Of a stretch of DNA of 64,000 bases, positions 33,967-42,577 are shown in pieces (within the stretch, counting starts at the first letter, position 1; each line of letters begins with the position of its first letter). The notes under the pieces are model-generated. The model was not told the DNA's origin. It made no database searches and saw only the letters and a program-made list of their open reading frames with translations. This stretch comes from Polyangiaceae bacterium. GTDB lineage: Bacteria; Myxococcota_A; Polyangia; Polyangiales; Polyangiaceae. The stretch is taken from contig JADLAB010000351.1 of NCBI GenBank assembly GCA_020848455.1, positions 50,121 to 114,120 on the forward strand, written 5' to 3'. A program made the translations under genes and the position numbers.

Positions 33967-35205
33967 TCAGAGGAAGCACTGCCCCTCGCCGCGGTAGGTG
34001 AGGGCGCGGTCGACGATGCGGCCCTCCGACAGGAGGCAGAGCTCGACGAAGCGCTCGCAGAGCTCGCCCGCCTTGGCGTGCCGGAAGACGACCGGGCTGC
34101 CGAGCTCGGGCAGCGAGGCACCCGAGCGCGGCCCCCCCGCGCGGCGCAGCGGCGTCTGCACCTCGCCCGCCATCTCGGCCGGCAGGAGCTCGAGCCCCGC
34201 CGGAAGCCACGGCAGGGGGGCCTTGTCGCGACCCACGGCGCCCGAGGCCACGTACCCGCCCCCCGCGCACGTGACGAAACCCGGCCCCGGCGCCCGCGTC
34301 ACCTCGAGGGCGAAGAAGCACGCGGGCTCGAGCGCGCGCAGGTACGGCGCGCGGTAGAGGTCGAAGAGGTGCGGTTTGTAGAACGCCGAGCCGACCGCTA
34401 CCTCCGTCACGCCCGTGGCAGCGACGGTCGAGTCGAGCGAGCCCGTCCCACCGCCGTTGACGAGCCCGGGCGGGAGCCCCACCGCGCAGAGCGCCTCGAC
34501 CATGGCGTGGCGGCGGGCGCCGAGCTCGCGCGCCGAGCCGCGCCGCAGCAGCCGCTTCAGCGGGTCGAGCCACGGCTCGTGGACGTTCGCGTCCCCGAGC
34601 CCGGCCACCTGGGCCTCGTAGGCGAGCAGGCCGGCGAAGCGGAGGCCCGGCGTGGCGGCCACGCGCCGCGCCGCCGCGACCACCTCGTCGACCTCGTGCA
34701 GAGGCGAGCGGCGCACGCCCACGTGCACGCGTCCAAAGGCGAGCCGCCAGCTCATGTCGACGCACAGCACGACCGGGAGCACGGTGCCGAGGCGTCGCGC
34801 GGCCTCCGCGAGTCGCAGGGCGCCCGCGTCCGAGTCGATGGCCACCTTCACGTCGCGCCCCTCGGCCGCGAGGCGCGCGAGGCGCTCGGCGTCGACCGCC
34901 TGGTAGACGGGGTAGGCGACGAGCAGATCGTCGAAGCCGTGCACCCGCGCGAGGTGCTCGGCCTCGGCGGCCGCGTAGCACAGGAGGCCGCCGAGCGCGG
35001 CGCCGCCGCGCTCGAGCAGGCGCCGGAGCAGCGCCGCCGAGCGCACGCTCTTGCTCGCCACGCGTACCCGGAGCCCGGGCCCGGCGGCGGCGACCGTCGC
35101 GACCACGCGCTCGAGGTTGCGATCGAAGGCATCGCGGTCGACGAAGGCGAGCGGCAGCGGCTCGCCGCGGAGCGCCTCTCTCAGGGTCTCGTAGCTCGGC
35201 GGCAC
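33967..35205 (-). CDS. Fold-III PLP enzyme, alanine racemase/D-threonine aldolase-like
   Basis: A 412-residue protein with an N-terminal alanine-racemase-type barrel. 'VRVASKSVRS' supplies the PLP lysine (K52), and the barrel strands run through 'VAIDSDAGALRLAEAARRL' and 'LAYEAQVAG'. The C-terminal part has 'GSPVVFRHAKAGELCERF', the His and Cys spacing seen in metal-dependent D-threonine aldolase / D-serine dehydratase-like enzymes, instead of the usual racemase Tyr domain. It probably acts on a D-amino acid. It is divergent from a kinase gene 76 nt away. Confidence 0.8.
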   Translation of the reverse strand: MPPSYETLREALRGEPLPLAFVDRDAFDRNLERVVATVAAAGPGLRVRVASKSVRSAALLRRLLERGGAALGGLLCYAAAEAEHLARVHGFDDLLVAYPVYQAVDAERLARLAAEGRDVKVAIDSDAGALRLAEAARRLGTVLPVVLCVDMSWRLAFGRVHVGVRRSPLHEVDEVVAAARRVAATPGLRFAGLLAYEAQVAGLGDANVHEPWLDPLKRLLRRGSARELGARRHAMVEALCAVGLPPGLVNGGGTGSLDSTVAATGVTEVAVGSAFYKPHLFDLYRAPYLRALEPACFFALEVTRAPGPGFVTCAGGGYVASGAVGRDKAPLPWLPAGLELLPAEMAGEVQTPLRRAGGPRSGASLPELGSPVVFRHAKAGELCERFVELCLLSEGRIVDRALTYRGEGQCFL

Positions 35206-35281
35206 GAGCCGGATGGTAGCAACGAAAAGCCGCCCGTGCGGCGCGCGAGTCGTGCATGATCCGGCGCGGAGGAGTCGGGAG

Positions 35282-36502
<1,221 letters not shown>

Positions 36503-36517
36503 GCCGCGCCCGACTCG

Positions 36518-36943
36518 TCAGCGAAAACGGCGACGCGCGAGCCGGCGCAGCATCAGGCGGAACAGCGCCGCCACGCCGACCCGCACGAACGGACCGGCGC
36601 CGGGGATCGGCACGTCGAAGCGGCAGCGCCACACGAGGCGCGTGCCGTCGCCGTCCGGCAGGAGCTCCACCTCGCCCTCGTGATGGCGCAGCGGCACGCC
36701 GCTCGCGACGCGGTAGCGCATGAGGCGCGGCGGCTCGAAGTGGGTGACCTCCTCGCGCACGACGAGCCCGAAGTTCTCGATGGCCCGCACGGCCCCGACG
36801 CCGTCGCGCTCGGGCGTGCCCTCGCGCTCGAGGCGAACCTTGCCGATACCGGCCCAGCCGGTCCAGCCGGCGTGATCGGTGTAGACGCGCCACACGTCGG
36901 CGGGCGGCGCCGGAAAGTGGGCGCTGACCTCGAGCGCCACCAC
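36518..36943 (-). CDS. SRPBCC-family (polyketide cyclase-like) protein
   Basis: A 141-residue single-domain protein starting at one of two adjacent GTG codons (36943 or 36940). It starts 'VVALEVSAHFPAPPADVWR', typical of START/SRPBCC ligand-binding folds. A central 'EVTHFEPPRLMRYRV' and a C-terminal helix 'FRLMLRRLARRR' complete the fold. The ligand is unknown. The start is 2 nt after the stop of the zinc-ribbon membrane protein, indicating one operon. Confidence 0.82.
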   Translation of the reverse strand: MVALEVSAHFPAPPADVWRVYTDHAGWTGWAGIGKVRLEREGTPERDGVGAVRAIENFGLVVREEVTHFEPPRLMRYRVASGVPLRHHEGEVELLPDGDGTRLVWRCRFDVPIPGAGPFVRVGVAALFRLMLRRLARRRFR

Positions 36944-36945
36944 GC

Positions 36946-37389
36946 TCAGAACACCTTGGCGATGAACACGAGCACGACGATGACGACCGCGAGGATGATG
37001 ACCCCGCTGATGATCGCCGCGGTGACGAAGATCTTGGTCGTGGCGCCGCCGCCGGTGCCGCCCACCTGGCCCATGACCATGCCGGGCTGGGCGCCGCCGA
37101 AGCCGGCGGGCACGCTGCCGCCCTGAGCCCCCGGGGGCGCCTGCATCGGAGCGGCCCCGCCGAAGCCCTGTGGCGCGCCGGGTGCCTGGGGCTGCATCGG
37201 AGCCATCTGCGCGCCCCCGCCACCCGACGGCATCTGCCCCCAGCCCCCGGGTGCCGCGGCTGCGCCCGGGGGCGCGCCCTGCGGGGCGGCACCGGCCGGC
37301 GCACCGCCGGCGACGACGGGCCCGCCGCAGACCTGGCAGGCGGCCACTCCCGGCGGGACCATGTTTCCACACTTGGCACAGCGGTTCAT
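36946..37389 (-). CDS. Zinc-ribbon membrane protein with low-complexity linker
   Basis: A 147-residue protein in three parts. The N-terminus has a small zinc ribbon with CxxC pairs at C4/C7 and C18/C21 ('CAKCGNMVPPGVAACQVC'). Residues ~25-115 are Gly/Ala/Pro/Gln/Met-rich and disordered. The last ~28 residues form one hydrophobic helix ending at the C-terminus ('IILAVVIVVLVFIAKVF'). So it is probably a tail-anchored protein with a cytoplasmic zinc finger. No function is known. Confidence 0.78.
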   Translation of the reverse strand: MNRCAKCGNMVPPGVAACQVCGGPVVAGGAPAGAAPQGAPPGAAAAPGGWGQMPSGGGGAQMAPMQPQAPGAPQGFGGAAPMQAPPGAQGGSVPAGFGGAQPGMVMGQVGGTGGGATTKIFVTAAIISGVIILAVVIVVLVFIAKVF

Positions 37390-37448
37390 GGGCGGAGCGG
37401 ACCACTGCTCCGCGCCGCGCGCAAGACCCTGGGAGGCCAGGGGCTGCG

Positions 37449-38129
37449 TCAGCGCGGCACGCAGCGAAAGCAGCAGCGGATCGGGGCGAGCCGGTGGGGC
37501 GCGAAGGCCTCGCGCTCGACGCGGAAGAAGCGCTCGAGCAGGGCGCGCATCTCCGGGATGCGCCAGACGTGGAAGTGGTAGTGGTCGCCGCCCCACGCGA
37601 TGCGCCGGAAGGGCGGCAGGCGCGTGAGCCCGGCGCGGCGGACGGCGCCCTTCAGCGTGTTGACGAGGTGGTCGTTCGGGAAGGTGATGACCGTGCGCCC
37701 CGTCGGCTTGACCAGGCGCCGGATGTGCCCGAGGACGGCCTCGGGATCGACCACGTGCTCGAGCACCTCGGTGCACACGACGGCGTCGAAGCTCGCGTCC
37801 GGCAGCCCGAGGTTGCCGAGCTCGCCCTTGTGCAGCGTGACGCGGTAGCCCGCGAGGTTCTTGCGGGCCTTGTCGAGCATGGCGCCCGAGACGTCCACGC
37901 CGACGAGCTCGCACTCGCCGAAGCGCGCGAGCACGTGACCGCCGCCGCAGCCCACCTCGAGCAGGCGCTCGCCCGGGCGCGGCGCGACGAGCGTGCGGAT
38001 GAGCTCGAGGCGCCGCAGCTCGATCGCCCGAATGAGCACGCCCGAGCGGGCGTAGTAGTCGTCGATGTCGTGCTCCTCGGCGAGCGTGTCGTTCCAGCGT
38101 TCGACTTCTGCGGGGGTCCGTGGGCGCAT
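37449..38129 (-). CDS. SAM-dependent methyltransferase
   Basis: A class I methyltransferase of 226 residues. Motif I is 'LLEVGCGGGHVLARFG', motif II 'LVGVDVSGAMLDKAR', and 'FDAVVCTEVLEHVVDPEAV' is the post-II region. The methyl acceptor is unknown. Its neighbours (GT2/PaaK fusion 16 nt upstream on the same strand, epimerase, GT-C proteins) suggest a sugar, polyprenyl or lipid substrate in a surface-glycan pathway. It could also be a UbiE-like enzyme, but the context argues against this. Confidence 0.88.
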   Translation of the reverse strand: MRPRTPAEVERWNDTLAEEHDIDDYYARSGVLIRAIELRRLELIRTLVAPRPGERLLEVGCGGGHVLARFGECELVGVDVSGAMLDKARKNLAGYRVTLHKGELGNLGLPDASFDAVVCTEVLEHVVDPEAVLGHIRRLVKPTGRTVITFPNDHLVNTLKGAVRRAGLTRLPPFRRIAWGGDHYHFHVWRIPEMRALLERFFRVEREAFAPHRLAPIRCCFRCVPR

Positions 38130-38145
38130 GATGGGCTCGTGTGGG

Positions 38146-40365
38146 TCAGCTCGCTGCGTCGGTCGGGCCGGCGTCGGCGGCGACGCGCTCGGGGGCGCGC
38201 TCCTGGAAGTCGACCTTCAGGCGCGACACGCTCGCCAGGCGCTTGCCGGTGCGGATGAGCTCGACGTTGTCGACGAACTCGACCTCGACCGCGAGGTCCG
38301 CGCCGAGGTACTCGCGGAAGGTGCGCAGGATCTCGGCGAGCGTGTCGTCCGAGTAGCGGCCGCCCCGGACGACGCGGAAGGTGAAGGCGCCCGGCCGGTC
38401 CTGCACCACCTGAAAGAGGCGGATCGCGTGGTCGTACTCCTTCAACAGGTGCGCGAAGAAGGTGCCCGGCACGTAGCGCCCGTCCGTGCCCACGATGATC
38501 GACTGCACGCGGCCCTCGATCGCGCCGATGAGCGGCAGGCCCCGCCCGCACGGGCACGCGAAGGACGGGTCGCGCGCCACCGCCAGATCGCCGATGCGGT
38601 AGCGGATGAACGGCAGGCAGTAGTTGTTGAGGTCGGTGATGACGACCTCGCCGACCTCGCCCGGGCGCGCCGGCACGCCGTCGCGCAGCACCTCGACGAT
38701 GTAGCCCTCGCCGACGACGTGGTGGCCGGTGTGCGCCTCGCACTCGTAGGCGATGCCCGAGAACTCGCGCGAGCCGTACTTGTCGAAGACCTTGCAGCCG
38801 AAGGCCTCCTCGATGAGCCGGCGGCTCGCCTCGGGCAGGGTCTGCGCGCTCGTCATCACGCCCTTCGGCCGGAGCTTCGAGCCGCCCCGGCTCTTCACGT
38901 AGTGCGCGAGCAGATCGAGCGCCTCGGCGTAGCCGTCGATGAGGGTCGGCTCGTGTGCCTCGATGGCCTTCACCATGGCCTCGAGCTTGGCGTCGCTCAT
39001 CTCGAAGACCGGGATGAACTTCCGCCGCGTCAGGCTCGCGTCGAGCTGCTCGCGCCAGGCCTGCGACTTCGACATGCCGAGCGTCTGGTGCCACAGGCGC
39101 ACGCACGGGTCGCCGAACTGGTAGCCGGTCCACTCCTGCGAGCGCAAGGTCGCGGCCCAGCGAAACTCGAGCTGCGCGCGGTCCGCGTAGCACACGAAGG
39201 GCTCGCCGGTGCTGCCGCTCGTCGAGATGCGCAGCACCTGACTCTTGTCGTGGTTCTCGCTCAGGATGTCGAAGTAGATGTGGTCGCGCACGTCCTGCTT
39301 CGTGAGGAACGGCAGCTTGTGGAGGTCGGCCTGGCCGCGCACGTCCTCGGGCCGCACGCCCGCCGCGCGCAGCCGCTCGCGGTAGTACGGCACGTTGCGG
39401 TAGGCGTGGCGCACCAGCCGCCGCAGCTTCTCGTCCTGGAGCTCGCGGAGCTCGCTCGCTCCGAGCCACTGCGTCTTCTGCAAGAGCTCGTAGTAGTGCT
39501 CCACGTCGCGCGTGATCATCCAGTGCGTCTCGTTGAAGGTCGCGAGATAGCCCTGCCAGGCGGCCTTGCGCAGCGGAGACTTCGGCGGCGTGCGGTCGAG
39601 GATCGGGTGGCGGCGCAGGAACTGCTCGCTCACGTCCGGCACGCGCCGCACGAAGCGGTACTCCCAGGCGGCGCGCCCGAGGTCCACGAGCGAGCGGGCC
39701 GCGGCGCGATAGGCCGTGTTGTCGAGGAAGCTCTGCCCGGCGCGCCGGTTCTCGAACAGGGTCTCGACCTCCTTGTACGAGTAGCCCTTGGCGTGGGCCG
39801 CCACCATGACGAAGCTCTGCCAGTAGTAGTAGTGGCCCTCGTAGGTGAGCAGATCCTCGAGCACCTCCTTGGCGCACACGACGAAGCCGCTCTTGTTGTC
39901 GCGCAGGTGCATGCCGAAGGCGCCGTTGAGCAGCGTGTTGAAGCCGCGGCTCAGGTGGTAGCGGGCGCCCCGGGCGCGGCCGACCGGGCTGCGCCAGCCC
40001 TGCACCACGTCCACCGAGTGCTCGAAGAGCTCGCGGTACAGGCGCAAGAGGTCCTCGGGCTGGTACTGCAGATCGCTGTCGATGACGGCCACGACGGGCG
40101 CGCGCGCCGCCGCGACGCCCGTCTTCCAGGCGTGGGCGATGCCGCGGTTCTCGGGGTGGAAGCGTCCGACGACGCGGCCGGGGTGCTGGTCGGCGAGCTC
40201 GGCGATGACCCGCGCCGTCGCGTCGCGGCTCCCGTCGTCGACGAGGATGAGCTCGCCGGCGAGCTTGCCGCGCTCGAACACGCCGAGCACGCGGCGGGTG
40301 AGCTCGGGGACGTTGAGCTCCTCGTTGAAGCACGGGGCGATGACCGAAAGCTCGAAGTCCGTCAT
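38146..40365 (-). CDS. GT2 glycosyltransferase fused to PaaK/CapK-like adenylate-forming enzyme
   Basis: A 739-residue fusion. Residues 1-~240 are a family-2 glycosyltransferase of the dolichyl/polyprenyl-phosphate mannose synthase type: 'SVIAPCFNEELNVPELT', 'LVDDGSRDAT', and the metal-binding DSD at 96-98 ('VVAVIDSDLQYQPEDL'). Residues ~300-739 are a phenylacetate-CoA-ligase/CapK-like AMP-forming domain with the P-loop 'STSGSTGEPF' (381-390), 'KYGSREFSGIAYECEAH' and 'LPFIRYRIGDLA'. No transmembrane segment is evident. Both halves look intact. A plausible role is glycosyl transfer to a lipid carrier plus activation of a carboxylic acid that decorates it, but this is inference. Confidence 0.88.
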   Translation of the reverse strand: MTDFELSVIAPCFNEELNVPELTRRVLGVFERGKLAGELILVDDGSRDATARVIAELADQHPGRVVGRFHPENRGIAHAWKTGVAAARAPVVAVIDSDLQYQPEDLLRLYRELFEHSVDVVQGWRSPVGRARGARYHLSRGFNTLLNGAFGMHLRDNKSGFVVCAKEVLEDLLTYEGHYYYWQSFVMVAAHAKGYSYKEVETLFENRRAGQSFLDNTAYRAAARSLVDLGRAAWEYRFVRRVPDVSEQFLRRHPILDRTPPKSPLRKAAWQGYLATFNETHWMITRDVEHYYELLQKTQWLGASELRELQDEKLRRLVRHAYRNVPYYRERLRAAGVRPEDVRGQADLHKLPFLTKQDVRDHIYFDILSENHDKSQVLRISTSGSTGEPFVCYADRAQLEFRWAATLRSQEWTGYQFGDPCVRLWHQTLGMSKSQAWREQLDASLTRRKFIPVFEMSDAKLEAMVKAIEAHEPTLIDGYAEALDLLAHYVKSRGGSKLRPKGVMTSAQTLPEASRRLIEEAFGCKVFDKYGSREFSGIAYECEAHTGHHVVGEGYIVEVLRDGVPARPGEVGEVVITDLNNYCLPFIRYRIGDLAVARDPSFACPCGRGLPLIGAIEGRVQSIIVGTDGRYVPGTFFAHLLKEYDHAIRLFQVVQDRPGAFTFRVVRGGRYSDDTLAEILRTFREYLGADLAVEVEFVDNVELIRTGKRLASVSRLKVDFQERAPERVAADAGPTDAAS

Positions 40366-40513
40366 GCTGAAGCGGTCTGCGGCCGCAAGGTGACGAGGGG
40401 CCGGGGCGCCGGGCCGCGCTCTGATGGCGCCGAAGCGGGCGGACCGTACAACATCGCCGTGCGGCTGTCCCGCAAGGCCCACGGCCGGGCCCCGGCGGGC
40501 TACGATGCGCGCC

Positions 40514-41467
40514 ATGAGCGAGCGCATCCTGGGCGAGAAGGTCGTGGTCACGGGCGGCGCGGGGTTCATCGGCTCGCACCTCTGTGCGGCCCTGCTGGCG
40601 CGGGGAGCGGCCGAGGTCACCGTCGTCGACAGCCTGCGCTACGGCGATCGGGCGAACCTCGCCGCCCTGCCGCGGCTCGCGCTCGTGAAACACACGCTCG
40701 GGACCGACTCGACGGACGAGCTCGCCCGCGCGCTCGCCGGCGCGCGCTACCTCTTCCACCTCGCCGCCGAGAAGCACAACCAGAGCAAGGACGATCCGGC
40801 CCGCGTGCTCGCCGCGAACGTCGCCGGGACGGCGACCCTGCTCGAGCTCGCGGGTCAGGCGGGCGTGCGCAAGGTCGTCTTCACGTCGTCGCTCTACGCC
40901 TACGGCCGCGTCGCGGGCGCGCCCTTCGACGAGGCGGAGCGCCCCGAGCCGCGCACCGTCTACGGCATCTCGAAGCTCGCGGGCGAGCACCTCACGGCCT
41001 GGGCCGCACGCGAGCACGGCTTCGCCTACAACGTGCTCCGCTACCTGTTCGTCTACGGCCCGAAGCAGTTCGCGGGCATGGGCTACAAGAGCGTCATCGT
41101 GAAGAGCTTCGAGCGGCTGCTCGCCGGGGTCGGCCCGGTCGTCTTCGGCGACGGCACGCAGTGCCTCGACTACGTGTACGTGGACGACGCCGTCGAGGCG
41201 ACCCTCGCGGCGCTCGAGCGCGACGTCTCGGGCGAGGTGCTCAACGTCGGGAGCGGCCGGGCGACGAGCGTGAATGAGCTCGTCGACACCATCGTGCGCG
41301 TGAGCGGCAAGGCGCTGCCACCGACCCACGGGCCGGCCGACTGGACGGCGGGGAGCGTGCGCGTAGCCAACCCCGACAAGACCGCGCGCGTGCTCGGCTG
41401 GCGCGCGACGACGCCCCTCGAGCAAGGGCTGGCGCGCACGCACGCGTGGGTGTGCGGGGCGCGGTGA
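40514..41467 (+). CDS. NAD-dependent sugar-nucleotide epimerase/dehydratase
   Basis: An extended SDR enzyme of 317 residues. NAD motif 'VVVTGGAGFIGSHLCAALL', catalytic Ser region 'FTSSLYAYGR' and the YxxxK pair in 'TVYGISKLAGEHL' are all present. 'VFGDGTQCLDYVYVDDAVEA' is typical of UDP-glucose 4-epimerase relatives. It should supply a modified nucleotide sugar. ATGs at 40505 and 40514 are both possible; I use the second because it directly precedes the conserved core. It is divergent from the GT2/PaaK fusion. Confidence 0.9.
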   Translation: MSERILGEKVVVTGGAGFIGSHLCAALLARGAAEVTVVDSLRYGDRANLAALPRLALVKHTLGTDSTDELARALAGARYLFHLAAEKHNQSKDDPARVLAANVAGTATLLELAGQAGVRKVVFTSSLYAYGRVAGAPFDEAERPEPRTVYGISKLAGEHLTAWAAREHGFAYNVLRYLFVYGPKQFAGMGYKSVIVKSFERLLAGVGPVVFGDGTQCLDYVYVDDAVEATLAALERDVSGEVLNVGSGRATSVNELVDTIVRVSGKALPPTHGPADWTAGSVRVANPDKTARVLGWRATTPLEQGLARTHAWVCGAR

Positions 41468-41506
41468 CGGGGGCCGCGGCGCCGCCGGCCGAGGCCTCCG
41501 CCAGGC

Positions 41507-42574
41507 TCACCCCCAGTCGAGCCGCGCGTACCAAAACGCCGTCATCGCCCCGAGCGCGACGAGCAGGCCCCCTGCCGCCACGAGCTGCGCCCGGCGCCCC
41601 GAGCGGCCGAGGGCGAGCGCGGCCTCGGCCATCGCGACGCAGGCGAAGGGCGTGAACGCCGTGAGGTAGCGCGGCAGCGCGAGCACGCCGCCTCCGAGGT
41701 AGCCCGCGGTGAGGAACAGGAACGCGCCGCCGGGGACCAGCCACGGCACGGGCACGGCGCGCAGGGCGCGGAGCGCGCGCGCGAGCCCGAGCGGCACGAG
41801 CACGACGCTGGGCCCGAAGGCCCGCCACGCGATCCAGAGCGGCAGGAGCCACGTGTCGACCCAGCCGGGCAGGGGGCTCGCGTCGCGGATGCCACCGGCG
41901 AAGTCGCGCGTGTGTGCGACGAACCAGAGCCAGCTCCCGTCGCCGACGCGCCGGAGCGCGATCCAGAGGACGATGGCGCCGAGGGGGACGAGCCCTGCGA
42001 CGAGCGGCGGGCCCGGCCGCCGGCGCAGGCGCGCGACGAGCGCCCACGCGACGAGGCAGCCGACGGCGCCCCACGCCTCGTAGCGGACGAGGCTCGCGAG
42101 CGCGAGGAGCACGCCCGCGAGGACACCGCGGCCGCGCGCGAGGGCCACCGTCGCGCCGAGCAGCAGCCACGCGAAGGGCGCCTCGGGCTGGGCGGACACG
42201 CCGAGCACGTTCGGCAGAGGCGCGAGCGTGAAGGCGAGGGCTGCGAGCTGCGCCACCCGCTCGTCGCGCCGCGCGATCCAGGCGTGAAGGACGAAGGGCG
42301 CCAGCGTCTGGAGCAGCGCGACGGCGAGGCGCACGCCCGTGTGCGTGCCCCCGAGGGCGACCCAGCCCGCGAGCGCGTAGTGCCAGCCCGGCAACCAGAC
42401 CCAGTGGGCGCGGAGGTTCGCGGGGTCGTCGGCGAGCGCGCGGGCGATGTGGAGGTGTCCGTAGGCGTCGCCGTCGGGCTCGGCGGCGCCGAACACGGCG
42501 CACAGGCGGAGCGCGAGCATCGCGGCGCCCGCGAGGGCGAGCACGCGGCGGGCCTTGGGACTCGCCCACGGCAT
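41507..42574 (-). CDS. Polytopic membrane protein, GT-C glycosyltransferase-like
   Basis: A 355-residue protein with about ten hydrophobic helices. The first loop has 'EPDGDAYGHLHIARAL', an Asp-rich element like the catalytic DD/DE loop of GT-C enzymes that use polyprenyl-phosphate sugars. 'VRYEAWGAVGCLVAWAL' resembles the family's Arg/Glu-containing helix. The specific sugar is unknown. It starts 3 nt after the stop of the 849-residue membrane protein upstream, so they form one operon. Confidence 0.75.
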   Translation of the reverse strand: MPWASPKARRVLALAGAAMLALRLCAVFGAAEPDGDAYGHLHIARALADDPANLRAHWVWLPGWHYALAGWVALGGTHTGVRLAVALLQTLAPFVLHAWIARRDERVAQLAALAFTLAPLPNVLGVSAQPEAPFAWLLLGATVALARGRGVLAGVLLALASLVRYEAWGAVGCLVAWALVARLRRRPGPPLVAGLVPLGAIVLWIALRRVGDGSWLWFVAHTRDFAGGIRDASPLPGWVDTWLLPLWIAWRAFGPSVVLVPLGLARALRALRAVPVPWLVPGGAFLFLTAGYLGGGVLALPRYLTAFTPFACVAMAEAALALGRSGRRAQLVAAGGLLVALGAMTAFWYARLDWG

Positions 42575-42577
42575 GGC

